64,000 nt of DNA, taken from assembly GCA_030847615.1 (NCBI GenBank), contig JAUMIR010000003.1:73480001-73544000 (forward strand), given 5' to 3'. The notes under the pieces were generated by a model that was not told where the DNA came from, ran no database searches, and saw only the letters and a program-made list of their open reading frames with translations. Of the stretch, positions 1 through 12,200 are shown in pieces. Numbering within the stretch: position 1 is the first letter of the stretch; each line of letters opens with the position of its first letter. A program made the translations under genes and the position numbers. The DNA comes from Gambelia wislizenii. Taxonomy: Eukaryota > Chordata > Lepidosauria > Squamata > Crotaphytidae.

Positions 1-1744
1 ATGTTTAGTCCTGTTTTTCACCCCCTGTGCAGTTGCCATTGTTATACAAGCTTGAGAATCTTCAAAAACTTTAATAGCCCCTGGAATTGGGATACCCAAA
101 TCACTAAAAATCTGCTTCAAAAAAATCAGTTCAATAACCAGGCTCGACAGAGCCACAAATGCTGCCTCTGCAGAACTTAAAGCAATAGTTGACTGGTTTT
201 TTGATCCCCAATGAATGGCAGTGCCAGCATAAAAAATAATCATTCCTGAATTAGATTTTCTATCGGAAATTTCATTGGTGTAATTGGCATCTATAAAAGC
301 TCTTAGCTCATGACAGCCTTGTGAACTAATTATTACACCATGATTTATGCTTCCATGTAAATATCTGAGCAACCTCTTCAAACTTTGCCAATCATGTTGG
401 GTTGGCTTTGACACTTTCCTGGACAGAATATGAACAGCATATTCAATATCAGGGCGAGACCATTTTGCAATGTACAGCAAACTTCCAATACAGAATGAAA
501 AAGATCAGGATATTCAAACAGTCTATTATCTGTAATACTTATGAAATCTGAACACACAGGAGTTCGTGCAGGTTTACATTGAGACGTGTTACAAAGATCT
601 AGGACCTTTTCAATTTTCTGAACTTGGCTCATCTTAAAATCACCATTTTCAAGCCTTTGAAAATCCACTCCCAAATAGTTTTTAATTTGACCAAGGTCTT
701 TAAGTTTGAGCTTTGAACCTAGTTCTTCTTTAAACTTCTGCACTTGAATGTCAGTTTGGGTAATTAGGCATAAATCATCTATGAATGCAATAAGGATTTC
801 ATAATTCTGGTTGACACCTCTTGTGTACAAACATGGATCAGCAATGCTGTTCTGAAAACCAACATTTTTCAGCCGTTCATCCAAACATAGGTCCCAACAC
901 CTCCCACTTTGCTTCAATCCATACAAAGCCTTTTAAAGTTTGTATACATGATCTGGTCCCCCACTGTGAAATCCAGGAGCTTGTTCAACATATATGCACT
1001 CATCCAGTGGGGCATTCAAATAGGCAGTCTCTATATTAAAGTGATTAACTTTGAGCTTATGCAGACTTGCAACAGACAAAGCAATTTTAATACTTTGTGC
1101 TTCGGCAGTGGGGGCAAAAACTTGATCATAATTTAGATACCTTATATGTGAATACCCTTTTGCCACCAAACGTGCTTTGTACTTAACATTACCATCATGC
1201 ATTTGTTTCTTTTTGTACACACAGCGACAACCCACAGCCTTTTGTCCCTCTGGCAGTGACATAATATGATAAACATCATGATCTCTAATGGATTGCATTT
1301 CACTTTCCATTGCTTGTTTCCACTTTTTTTTTTTTTTTGCTCTTCTTGAGGCAACTTCAGGACATCAGCAAAACTGTCAGGTTCAAAAGTCACTTGACAC
1401 ACTTTTATGTTTTGCATAGTGAATCTCAGAGGAGGCACTCCTCTTGTCTCTCTGTTAGAGCATCGGGGAATGACAGGCTCAGCTTGATCACTGTCAGAAT
1501 CTGCATTTGATTCATTTTCTCTTTCAGAGGACTCCTGCTTTGAACCTCCCCCTCCCAATTTTGGGGAACTGCCAATGCCTGATCCAGCAGCCTGCTGTTG
1601 CTGCTGGCTAGGCTGTGTCTCATCCACAAGTGAAGGCAAAATTACTTCTGGGTTAGAGTGTACATGATTCCAGTTAGCATGCTCCTCGAACTCAGCACTT
1701 CTGGAAATCAAAACTTTCCCATTCGAGAGGGAGAAATGCCACAC
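1..1744 (-). pseudogene. copia reverse transcriptase and RNase H, broken
   Basis: The reverse transcriptase shows KARLVAKGY, the FNIETAYLNAPL stretch with the first catalytic Asp, YGLKQS, and the active-site box FIDDLCL in place of the common YVDD. One TAA stop near 930-932 interrupts the frame just before YGLKQ. A frameshift follows around 470-500. RNase H then appears in another frame at 1-330, with DRKSNSG, WGSKNQ and LSSAEA. The left edge cuts the end of RNase H and any LTR. Confidence 0.88.
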
Positions 1745-1786
1745 TTTGTAGCCTGCTCATAGCCTAGGAATATCAGCCTCCTAGCT

Positions 1787-2958
1787 TTAGGCTCCCCCTT
1801 TTTTCTGTTTTGCCTTGGGGATATTTACCCATGCATAGGATCCAAAGGTCCTAATGTGCTTTACAGATGGCTTTTTGCCATAAAACATGAAAAAAGGGGT
1901 ATTTGAGACCACAGAACTTGGCACGTGGTTACTCAAATAATTAGCTGTCAACATGGCCTCTCCCCAGTACTTCTGTTCAATGTTTGCATCAAACATCAGG
2001 CTATCTTTGATTGTCTGTAAGACACCAATTTTTCTCTCTGCCACTCTGTTCTGGCTGGGGGGAAAAGGGGCCGTCAGCCTGTGGAAAATTCCCTTCTGCT
2101 TTAGCCACCTCTGGAACTCATTTGACATGAATTCTCCTCCCCTATCTGACTGGAGTGACAACAGCTTCTGAGAGAAATGTCTCTCAACATAAGCCACCCA
2201 ATTTTTAAAAGTCTGAAAGGCTTGAGTAAGAACATGAAAGAAAAATGACTGTGATCGTCTAGAAGGACTAAGACATACTTGGCTCCTCCCAAGGATGTTG
2301 GATAGGGGCCAGTCAGGTCCATATGGATCAACTCAAGGATTCTTTCAGACTTTCTGTCACTATGCTTGGGAAAAGGAAGGACCTTTGATTTCGATCTCTT
2401 ACAAACTTGACAATCCAGGTACCTCTGACATCCCCTCAGATTCAGCCCATCTACCATTTCAGGCATCTGCATAAGAACTTTAACGCTAGCATGGCCAAAT
2501 CTCTGATGCATCAAGTGCACACAATTGTCATGCATCGGAGAATTCGCCATCACAGTACTAGTCTGAGGTTCCTGTACACAATCATACATGTAATACAATT
2601 GGTAATGGAAAACACCTTCAGCCAAAATGGCACCATTTTTCAAAACAAAACATTTGTTCCCTTTAAACTGTACTTCACAGCCCTCCTGTGTCAACTTGGC
2701 AACAGAAAGCAAACACATTTTTAAACTAGGAACACACTGAACATTTTTTACATCCATGTTCAAACATTGTATAAAACATGTACCTTCACCCAAACATTCT
2801 GACTTGGACCCATCAGCCAAACTCACATTTGAAGGGTTAGTCACTTTAAAGTCCTTAAAATTGTCCTTAGAATTGGAAATATGTTGAAATATGGCCCAGG
2901 TTGAGAGTTGAAATTTTTGCTCTTTTGTAGCTTCCAAAACAACTGCAGAAACAGTCAT
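1787..2958 (-). pseudogene. copia protease remnant and integrase, frameshifted
   Basis: From 2958 leftwards there is a damaged protease region; the usual DSGA motif is not visible. It is followed by an integrase HHCC zinc site (HQRFGH ... CQVCKRSK) and the catalytic core, with HMDLTGP giving the first Asp, SDRGGEF the second, and a Glu-bearing stretch near AERKIG. The core is split over two frames that overlap at 2101-2197, so a frameshift has broken it. It is a decayed retroelement gene, not a host gene. Confidence 0.85.
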
Positions 2959-2970
2959 GCTGGAACTGGA

Positions 2971-3402
2971 TTACTTAGTTTTGCCATCCTTCTTTTTTTT
3001 TTTTTTTTTTTTAGATTTATAGTCCTTGGAGAAATGCCCCTCCTTTCCACAGTTCCAACATACTTTTCCTTTTACAACAAAAGCAGGAACTTCACCCTTA
3101 CTGCAGTCTTTGGAACCATCTACTGGGCCATTTGTAGAACTACGGGTCTTCGGCTGTAAAGGCTTTGGAGCCTGCAAATCTTGCCTACGCTCCCGCCATT
3201 TTGCTTCTTCTTCTAACAAACGACTAGTAATAAAATTAATGGTCAAATTTGCTGCAGGTAAATTTTCTAGGCTATGTACAAGGGAATCATAATTTTCTGA
3301 GAGAGATGATAGTAAAATGAAAGATTTGTCCCGTTCTGTGAAGTCCACATTCACTTCTTTCAATTTATCAAAATACTCTCTCAAAGTAGCAATGTGGGTT
3401 GC
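2971..3402 (-). pseudogene. copia Gag fragment with zinc knuckle
   Basis: The translation has a copia Gag-like stretch (YFDKL, LLSSLSENYDSLV, then LLEEEAKWRER) followed by the CCHC knuckle CWNCGKEGHFSKD, whose last zinc ligand is replaced by Y (DYKSK). A lysine run made by the poly-T tract ends the frame. The N-terminal half of Gag is absent, because similarity stops at about 3402 with no ATG in context. It is non-functional. Confidence 0.85.
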
Positions 3403-4261
3403 TATATATTACAATTTTCCTCAAAACACCCAACCCTTTTGAGGGAAAACAAAACTTAAATTACTTTCCTTTCTGCTCTTCTTACCCTGAAGGACAGAAA
3501 CCAAAACATTAACAAATTTATGACTCTCAACTAGACTAGCTGGGCGCCTCTTTGCCTGGTGACCAAAGGGGGGGATAAATTTCTAATCACAACACTTATT
3601 TTCCCTGATAAAAAGCTTGTGCCATAAGAAACCTGTGAGTCTTCCAGGTGCCACAAGACAGTTTGTAGAAATACATATTGTTAACATATTGGATTCAGAA
3701 GTCTCTCAGATAGTGGGTTTCATGTCAGTGGAGTACTGAATCCATTCCAGGTTTTTGTCTGAACTATAAGGAGCTATCCAAGGAGCTGAACTCTCCCCCC
3801 CAAAATAGGTTCAACACCTTGGGTAGCTTTTTAAAAATTCAGAGTACATCTCAGAGCAGATTCACCATACAACTGTCTTAGGATCCTCTGGTCTCAGATT
3901 CTTCTATAGTTTAGGTGCCCTATGTACTTTTCCTCCTCTCCTACATTAAATTATTGTTGCAATAATTAGACTTTTAATGCATAGTCAGCTGATCCAATAA
4001 AGATTTGTGCAGTACTGCAGAATCCAGTATAAGGACAGGCACTAAATATTCTCTGAATACCCCGAGAACACAGCTGACTGTCATAAGTAAAAGTGAGCAC
4101 AACTTAGGTCCAGATGGAAATTAGCTCCTGTGCCATGTCAACTGTATTTACTATCTTGTTATCTATTCTCTGGCCTATTATAGAAGTTTCTTCTATTTCT
4201 TCTATGTATGAAGAATACAATCTGTGGAATATCCACATATCTTAATATGCCAGTTTTAGGG
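3403..4261. other. No recognised feature
   Basis: AT-rich sequence without conserved exons. A few short direct repeats occur (ttcttctatttcttctatg near 4190), but nothing that I can assign to a repeat family. Confidence 0.5.
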
Positions 4262-4306
4262 CATCACATTTGAGTCCCATGCTGGCGAACGGTGGAATAT
4301 AAATAA
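4262..4306 (+). repeat. L2-type LINE 3' tail fragment
   Basis: The stretch tttgagtccc ... ggaatataaataa matches the 3' terminus shared by squamate L2-type LINEs (gagtcccactgg ... gggatataaataaa), which also appears at 9420-9466. Confidence 0.5.
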
Positions 4307-4325
4307 CAACTGGCATCCTCTACTG

Positions 4326-4664
4326 CAGTTATGGATTACCGTACTCCAAAGAAAAGTGGCAAGCCAGCAGAAGCGTTCTGTCTTCCCTGCTGCCTTACCA
4401 CATGACATTGTCATTCTTCCAGCATTCTTTCATTCTCGTCCCTTGGGAGACCAAGCTAAAACTGCGTCTTTTTGCTAACAGGTTTTTCTGGTTAACAAAA
4501 AGACACGGTTTTACCTTGGTCCCTCATGGGACTGGAACGAAAAAACAATGTCATGCAGTAAGGTAGCACAGAAGACAGAATGTTCCTGTTGCCTTGCTGC
4601 TTTTCTTTGGAATGCAGTAATCTCCATAGAGTTACGGATCCATAATTGCTCCATACTCAATAAT
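4326..4664. mobile_element. Palindromic MITE (foldback), about 340 bp
   Basis: The two halves are inverted copies around a centre near 4485. Left-arm blocks such as ccaaagaaaag, ttctgtcttc, catgacattgt and ctttttg reappear in reverse complement and in the same spacing on the right. No coding capacity. The ends are imprecise and no target duplication was identified. Confidence 0.8.
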
Positions 4665-4712
4665 CTTACACATTCACCACTGTGGCACTATTGCCACAAT
4701 TGCAAAAGCTCT

Positions 4713-4980
4713 CCCAAACTTGCCTTAACAGCCAGCAGCTACATCAAGTGATGAAGGTCTGTTCAGCTGGTGATTGGGGCACAGCAGGATGACATTTCCT
4801 GCCCTCTCCTGCCACCGAGTAAGGCTGTGATGATCAGAAGCAGGACCCTTCTTGCAATTCCTCATTGCAGCCTCATTTGCTGGTGGGAGAGGCCTGGAAA
4901 TGTCATCCTGCTGAGCTCATCTCCAGCTGAACAGACCTCTATCACTTGATGTAGCTTCTGGCTGTTAAGATAGGTTTGGG
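4713..4980. mobile_element. Second palindromic MITE
   Basis: The left arm starts cccaaacttgccttaacagc and the right arm ends in its reverse complement, gctgttaagataggtttggg. The inner blocks agctacatcaagtgat, gtctgttcagctgg and agcaggatgacattt are mirrored around about 4846. It lies only about 50 bp from the preceding palindrome and shares no obvious arm sequence with it. Confidence 0.82.
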
Positions 4981-4989
4981 GGTCAGGCC

Positions 4990-6240
4990 AGGAGAGGTTA
5001 CTTAGTTACTCATTTATAACTAAGTAGGCAATGTAGGATCTTTGTGAACATAAACAAATAAACAAATACATTTTGCACATGTTAATAACATACTAATTAC
5101 TGTGGGTGGCACAATGGAATGTCCCTGCCAACTAGTTCTTGTCTTTACACACAGGCACACAGATATCTGATATCCAGCTTTATAGAAAAGGGTACAGTAG
5201 AGGAACGCACTCCACTAGAATCTTTCAGCAGGGCTGGGCTTCTGTGCTGTATCTTTAAAAGCTACAATGTTCCTGACATCATAAACTTTTCCCATGGTCA
5301 ATGTCATGCTCAGAATGGCAGCTCTTTCAGTCTGCTTACCCTGCTCTTTTTTTATAAATATGTCAAAGGAAAACCCTGCAGCAGCTGCTGGTCATAACGG
5401 AAAGCAACATTACTTTGCAAGGGACAAAAGTACAATTTGAACCCGAGAGTGCTTCCAGAGAAGGCTTTTATTGTGCAGCTGACCTGTCTTGTTCTGTTAA
5501 TTTTATGGGTGTGTGTGTGGTCCAAATGACATCTTCCACTTATAACTCATCTTGTAGTTTTTCCACTGTCCCTTCTGTCTTCTTTCCTTAATACAGAATA
5601 TCAAGGGGGTGGGGGGAACAGTGGATACATATTGTCTTTTCAGTTGGTAGTGCTAGGAGCTGGCCATCTTTCAGTTTTTGACATCAGATCCCCCACTTGA
5701 TTGTCAATCCAGTATCACATCCAAAAATGATCCCTCCTCCATCCTCAGCCTGGTAAGACAGGTATGCAAATAGGAGAGTTTGGAAAAGTTAACTTTTGAG
5801 AATACAATGCCAAGAAATCCCCTGAAGCATGCTGGAAGCTGTGGTCCAAAAACTTTTTTATTTCAGGCTCTGCCAAATAATAGTGCCACTTTGGGTCAGA
5901 GGAAATTTATATCACTATATAAGGTCCTGTGTAGAACACCATGTAAAAAGCAACAGTTTTTGAATACATTCTTTCCAAAGCTCATCACCAGCACGTCATG
6001 GTTCACATTATAATATCCTCTTTTCACCTCTACTCTATGATGCCCATTTCTAGTTTAGATTTAGATTTAAATGATCCTCATTTCCCTCAACATAGTACTC
6101 CTACTCCTTCCTATCTCTTATCCTGTCTGTACTAACATCTCTGTAGCCCTTTGATTTCTCACATCCTTCACTTCCCTGTGGCAAGCCTCCACTCTGGCTC
6201 TCAAAACTGTTTTGTTTTGTTTTGTTTTTTGGTTGACAAA
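4990..6240. other. No gene found; short low-complexity runs
   Basis: This stretch lacks conserved coding blocks. It holds a short TG run near 5508 and a (TTTTG)n-like run at about 6208-6232. A scrap at 5800-5850 resembles the core of the small palindromic MITEs seen at 39175 and 45902. Confidence 0.5.
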
Positions 6241-6820
6241 AACAAGGGAGAGGTCCCAGATGCCTTAGCCCAGCGGACAAACAAAGCGAAAAAGGAGTTA
6301 CTAGAGTACTAGAAGAAAACCATAAATGTTTGTCTCAAATGGAATCAAACTCAATTATATACAAACTGTGTGGAAAAAAATCACAGTCAAAGGCTGTCAT
6401 CCTGGTGGGAAGTTATGCCATCATAAACTGACCTACGATTGCGTGAAGTTGAATTGCACCATTGTGCACTGTTAATGTTCTCAGAGCAGAGGTGTAGTTA
6501 TACTGCTGGGGCTATTGTTCAAGCAGAACCAGCAGTGTGGCAATTGTGCAATATATCCCAATGCATCACATTTTCTAATGCACATGTCCTGTTGGGCAAT
6601 GGAAGCCCATTACCCAAAAAGGCATCCTGCGCAGTGCACCATTGAGCATCATCACAATTTGCTAGCATGGTTGTGTAGCTCTGTCATCATAAAGTTGCAC
6701 ATTGTAGCTTCCGATACAGGATCTTGGCCACTGTGTTGTATTCAAAATGGATGTTGATACTCAAGAACATGAAAGAAAAGTCTCTGCACAGAAACATGGC
6801 AGTTACTGTGTTACAAACAA
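6241..6820. other. Unassigned sequence
   Basis: There are short open frames on the + strand at 6439-6757, but no recognisable domain, no exon-like similarity and no repeat family that I can name. Confidence 0.45.
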
Positions 6821-6824
6821 TATA

Positions 6825-7045
6825 TAGTTGTCCCTCCGTATCCACGGATTTAAGTATTCACGGCTTGAAAATATTCTTTAAAAAATAATAATCCAAAAAG
6901 CAAACCTTGATTTTGCCATCTTATATAAGGGACATCATTTTGCTTTGCCACTGCATATAATGGGACTTGAGTATTCATGGATTTTAGTATCCACGGGGGG
7001 GGGGGGTCCTGGAACCAAACCCCAGTGAATATGAAGAGACAACTG
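6825..7045. mobile_element. Tigger/pogo-like MITE
   Basis: The ends are inverted: agttgtccctccgtatccacgg at the left against a right end that reads as gacaactg before TA. The interior has the mirrored motif 'tatccacggatt ... ggattttagtatccacgg' and the block 'tataagggacatcattttgct', shared with the copies at 39955-40157 and 62278-62506. Tigger/pogo elements insert at TA, consistent with the TA dinucleotides at both edges. Confidence 0.75.
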
Positions 7046-7096
7046 TAAACATTGTTTTACAAACAATATTAGGCCTTATAAACAAATAGTCTGATA

Positions 7097-7299
7097 GGAC
7101 TTTATCACACTACATTGTCATAGTGCTATTAACTGCTCTGGCTGCCTCCTGTGGAATTTTGGGATTTGTAGTTTAGTGAGGCCTAAGAGCTCTCTGACTG
7201 AAAGTTCTAGATGCCCCTCCCTAAACTGCAAATCCCAGGATTCCACAGGAGGCAGCCATAGCAATTAAAGTGGAATAACGGTGTAGTGTGATAATCTCC
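7097..7299. mobile_element. Palindromic MITE, 203 bp
   Basis: The outer ends are inverted: ggactttatcacactac against gtgtagtgtgataatctcc. The inner arms are mirrored too (ggctgcctcctgtggaat / attccacaggaggcagcc, and tttgtagtttag / ctaaactgcaaa). Copies of the same family lie at 34250-34452, 38851-39030 and, more diverged, 26738-26918. No clean target duplication. Confidence 0.85.
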
Positions 7300-7370
7300 C
7301 AAATCAAAAAGTATCCACAACATTAAACATACAAATGAACAAACCAATGAGGAAAAGTACTTATCAACAT

Positions 7371-7737
7371 TGGTTGGAGTTCTCTGTCAGCTACTTAGCT
7401 ATATAACCACCTTAGTTACATATTTTTTCTCATCCCAAACCAACTCCCCATCCCCACTTACTGGGCAGCAGCCGCTGCAAACAATGAAGATCTGTTCCCC
7501 TGTCAATCAGGAAGCAGCTGACTGATGTTTCCACCCTCCTGTGACTGATCTTCATTGCAACAGGCAGAAGCAGGGTCCCTGTCACAATTCCCTCTCACAC
7601 CAGAGATTGCTTGTGGGAGGAAGGTGATGGAAAGTCAGTCAGCTGCTTCCCAATTGACAGGAACAGACGCTCATCACTCGTAGTGGCTGTGTAACTCTAG
7701 ATTACACATCCATAACTGCCTTATTGAATTCCAGCCA
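7371..7737. mobile_element. Palindromic MITE, 367 bp
   Basis: The ends read tggttggagttc and, inverted, gaattccagcca. The inner blocks tctgttcc...gtcaat and gaagcagctgactga are mirrored in the right arm. A related copy is at 35110-35520, which also shares 'aactgcctta...gattt' near its right end. Confidence 0.78.
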
Positions 7738-8171
7738 TACAATCTGATATCCAGAAAGAGAGTATGAAAATACAACAACAATTTTGATAGTCAAAAGATT
7801 ATTTATGATACAAATGTTAGGCTTGTCTTGTCTTCTCACAACCTTCTTCCGTAGAAGCGTAAGTATGAACTGCTTGAGAAATCTCAAAAAGTGGAGGCCC
7901 CCGTATGTGTAACAAGATTTCACAAGTTCATATTGTTGTCATGGGGCAGGGGAATGCCTATAAATAACAAACAATTAGAATAGTTCATATTGTAAGTGAC
8001 ATGGGGGACAATTAAAAATGAATATTCTTAGCAGCCTAATGTGAAATATGCTTACCAACCCAGGTTGCTCTTCAAACCTGGCTATTCTGTCCCTTGGTTT
8101 GGCCTTGAAGCTTTTTCTCATATGTTCTATTTGTAGTCCATCTGGCCACGTTTTCTTACCCGTATCTTCAG

Positions 8172-8370
8172 TACTGGGACAATAGGGGCTCTGGATCTTG
8201 GAGGAGCTTCAACACAGATCACCTTTGTACCAGACCAGAACATGATTGAGTCACAAGAATATATGGTGAATTTTTATCTGTATGGCAAGAACTACAGTGT
8301 ATATACACACAGCTTCCTCTGTTATGGAAAGGACCAGGCACTCCGACTCAAGATACTCAATGATGTCCTG
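8172..8370 (+). CDS. ENTPD1: ENTPD1 coding exon A (conserved region 4)
   Basis: 199 bp, beginning with the last base of a split codon and ending on a codon boundary before gtaagt. It encodes [18 protein letters not shown], with the nucleotide-binding DLGG core, then [21 protein letters not shown]. The acceptor is cttcag at 8166-8171. A tag at 8124-8126 is an alternative acceptor in an open frame, but the ENTPD exon normally starts just before GALDLGG. Confidence 0.9.
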
Positions 8371-9209
8371 GTAAGTTTGAGATGCCAGCACATGTGTTAA
8401 GGCATGGGAGGGATGAAGTTTGGGATGTAGCCCATTTGACCCCAGCACTGGGTCCAGACACAGACTAATGAATGTAGTCTTCTGCCTACAGTATGAGCAG
8501 ATATTGGCACTTACCGTGAACTACATGGCTGAGTTTCAATGGCACTTCCATATGCAGAAAGGGGATAACCATGTCTTGTGTCAAATTACATGGCACAGAT
8601 AGAGGAGTTATTGAAACTTTGATGGTTACACATGGACCAGGAGTTCAGGCTTTCATCTTAGTCTGATGTATTAACATCTTGGACCAGAGGCCATTTCCAA
8701 CATTTAAAATTTTCATTATATATATTTCTTCCAAGGAGCTCAGAGATTATATACATCTTCCCCTACCTCTTACCACACAATTTTATCCTCTGAATAAGGT
8801 GGGTTAGATTGATAGAGTGATTGGTTAAAGGTCACTGTGTCAAGTGGCATACTGCATCTCCACAGTAAGTTTCATGGCTGAGGAGGGGTTTAAAGTTGGG
8901 TCTCTATGCAGCCATTGGACCCCATTTTTGTAGTCCCTTACGCCCTTCCCCCCTGTCTCACAAGCCCCCCCCCCAGTCTTCCCACATCTTTGGCCAATTT
9001 CCCCCCCAAAACTACACAGAAAATTGCTTAAAGTATAAAAACATGCAAAAATACCCTCACCTACAAAAGCACCTCAGACCCCTGTACTACCCCCAAATAG
9101 CTTAATTTTCCTCTGCAATCCCTCTCAAAATGGTGACAGGAGATGATGGCACTTCCTGTAGCCATTTTGAGAAGGGCTGCAGAGGAAAACCGATATACTG
9201 TTTTTGGGC

Positions 9210-9254
<45 letters not shown>

Positions 9255-12200
9255 TCCAACCCATGGGGGTGCTTGAGAGGGAAATTAATTCCTGGTGTTC
9301 ACACAGCAGCCCACTCCTATCCTAGGCAAAAACACTCTAACCTTTAAACAATGTGAAAGTTTACATGCAAGGTTTCTTCAGTTTTTCCCCTACAGTTTTT
9401 ATTTCTCATCACCAAACCACATTGAGTCCCACTCTTGGAAAAAAAGGGGCAGGATATAAATAAAATGGTTGATTGGTTGACCAAAGTGTTGGGTTTTATT
9501 TAACAATTTATTATGTGTTAATAATTCAATAACTAAATAAATACAGCATCAATATAGCTACTAACCCAGCCCACATCTAGGTTCGGCCATGTCTTGTGAC
9601 TCACCTGGCTGTTGTTAATGGCTTAATTTTTTTCATCATTATTATTGACAATGCAGGGCTCATCCACTGGCAAAATCCATGATCCATGTTTCCAAAAAGG
9701 CTATGAGAGGACTGTTAATATTTCTGAACTGAGCAGAAATCCCTGCACAGCAAGCAACTTCCACCTTCCGCCCAACTCCTCCCTCCAAATTGAGGGTACT
9801 GGGGATTATGAAAAGTGCCTGACAAGCATTGAGAACATCTTCAATATTGTTGACTGCCCTTATTCCAGCTGCTCATTCAATGGCACTTTCTTGCCTCAGG
9901 TGTCTGGCCAGTTTGGGGTAAGTTTCTATAGGTGCCTATCTCTATCCCAAAGAAGCTGATAGCTTGACACTGAAGGAAGAAATGTTTTGATGCTGTTTCC
10001 AGTTGTTACTCATGCTAATGGCTTGTCTTGACATCCACACTGGTAGTCTTTAAGCAGGACACGTGTTTTGCATCATGTATTTGATGAAAGACAAGAGGAT
10101 CTCACTGATGAGTCTAAGGACTTTTTCAAACGGGGAATAAAACCCCCATCGCGATCAGGAGGAGGACGACGCTGTCTCACAGCGCTCCATTTCATATGAC
10201 ACTATCCTCCTTCCAACCTTCCCCAGACCTTCCCCTGTGCCAAGGGTGGGAGAAACATGCCGCTTTTATTAACAGAGAACCCCCGTCAATAAAAAGTGGC
10301 ATGTTTCTCTCCCCCGCCCCCCGGCATGGAGGAATCACAGGGGAAGGTCAGGAGGAGGACAGAAGAGGACGGCAGTGTCTGAAATGGGGATCTATAAGCG
10401 CAACAGCCCCGTTCTTCTCCCAAACTCCTCAGAGTCCCCCCCGCCCCGATTTGAAAAAGTCCTAAGCCTCTCTGGCTGCTTGTTCATTCTGAGGACATCT
10501 CACAAAATCAAGCTCCCCAACTTCAAGCCCAGCACAGTGTGAAGAAGACACCCATGATAACAAAGGTGTTATCTGAATGGCTATGTCATCCTCACACCAA
10601 GGTTACTTGGCCCTTCAGTTTTAGGCTTCGTGGCACAGAACAGTAGAAAACTATTACATAACTCTGGCAATGATTTTCAAAAGATACCAGAATTAAGTTT
10701 TCAGAGTTATTTTGTGGGCATTAACTAGAAACTCTAGCTGAATATGTCGTTGTGCATTAAGGCAAGTGTGGGTGACCTCTGGTGGTCTAAGGGCCACATT
10801 GGATTCCTAGGAAACCACTAAAAGCTACATCCCACACAGGTATGTGTGTGGGTGCATGTATACACCTATGAATTACATATATATATATATATATATATAT
10901 ATACCCACACACACAGAGTGCTGGTGACCATCATTGGGATAGAAGGCAGGTTTTAGCCTTGCTCTTAATCCAGTGGTATTAATTAGAATCACTGCCAGAG
11001 ACGGGGGCTAAGGTTAAAGCTTCCTCCAACCCTAATATTTCAAGAGCTGGTTTTCTGGAAAAATCAGCGAAAAAATCAGCAGTAGCAGAACATGTTATAA
11101 ACCAACCTGGACAGAAAATGTTATTTGAAAACACAGAAATTCTAGACCAGGCGAATAACTATCATGCCAGAATGCACAGAGGAACTATTGAAATCCACAA
11201 ACACCTGGACAACTTCAACAGGAAAGAAGAAGCCTTAAAAGTAAACAGAATCTGGCTCCCAGTTTTGAAATACAATAGAATCAAAACTCAACACTTATAA
11301 AAAAATTTCATCCAGGGACAGGAGGATTCCCAGCAGATAATGACCCATCAACCAACCATTAGCCAAACAGACACTAACGAGCCTTACATTTCTATACCCA
11401 GAAACTAACCATTCAATTACACAAATTTACATATTCTCCCCAACAGGGGTTCACAGCATATAAACTCCACACACACACCTACCCAACCATTCTCTGAAGA
11501 TGCCAGTCACAGATGCAGGCAAAATGTTAGAAAGAAACTATAGTATTCCAGAACACAGCCTCACAGCCCAGAAAAAAAGCAAGGAAAACCCTATAGTATC
11601 TTATCATGTTTCCCCACCCCTGCATTAAGAGGTGACAGCATGAAGCTTGGACTTTGGGACACAAACAGTATAAACATAGATTTGGAGAAGATAGGACAAT
11701 ATTGGTTTTGGGGTGTTTAATAGGACCCTATACTTGGCATGTCAGCTTGTGGGTAGTAGCACAAAACTCAAGGGTTATGTCACAAAGCAGTACAGACTTA
11801 TACAGCACCTTGGTGTAGGTTCTGAGTGAATATGACAATGTTCTGTTTTGGGGTGTTCATTAGGAACCTCAGGTAGATGTGTCAGTGTACATTTATGAAC
11901 AGTAATACAAAACCTGGAGTTTGTAAGGAAAAATATACATTATACAACTGTGGTATAGCTTTTGAGGAGATACTAAACACTCCTCACCGCCCCCACCCCC
12001 ACTTTTGTTGTCTTGTGCCTTAAAGTCACTTCTGACTTGTGGCGACTCTAAGGTGAACCTATCACAGGGTTTTCTTGGCAAGATTTGTTCAGAGGGGTTT
12101 GTCATTGACTTCCTCTAAGGCTTTGTGTGTGTGACTTGCCAAAGGTCACCCAGGGGGTTTCTTTGGTGAAGTGGGGACCTTACATCACCTTCACATTGCT

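Larger units (their letters stand above)
1..3402 (-). mobile_element. Degenerate Ty1/copia LTR retrotransposon, internal part
   Basis: Read on the - strand, this region carries copia-order domains: Gag with a CCHC zinc knuckle, a remnant of the protease region, integrase, reverse transcriptase, then RNase H running off the left edge. The integrase-before-RT order separates copia from gypsy elements and from retroviruses. The copy is dead. There is a stop codon inside RT near 930, a frameshift near 2200 in integrase, another near 470-500 after RT, and a poly-T run at 2993-3012 that reads as a lysine run after the zinc knuckle. The Gag N-terminus is missing beyond about 3402 and no LTR is visible there. 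The element lies antisense to ENTPD1 and upstream of the first exon seen, probably in an intron. Confidence 0.9.

Noticed and set aside
1..3402. Endogenous retrovirus
   Set aside because: Integrase precedes RT and there is no envelope gene, so this is a copia LTR retrotransposon, not a retrovirus.
3403..8171. Earlier ENTPD1 exons (conserved regions 1-3)
   Set aside because: I looked for the expected conserved motifs (for example DAGSS, GATAGMR, WITINY) and saw none. They probably lie left of the window.
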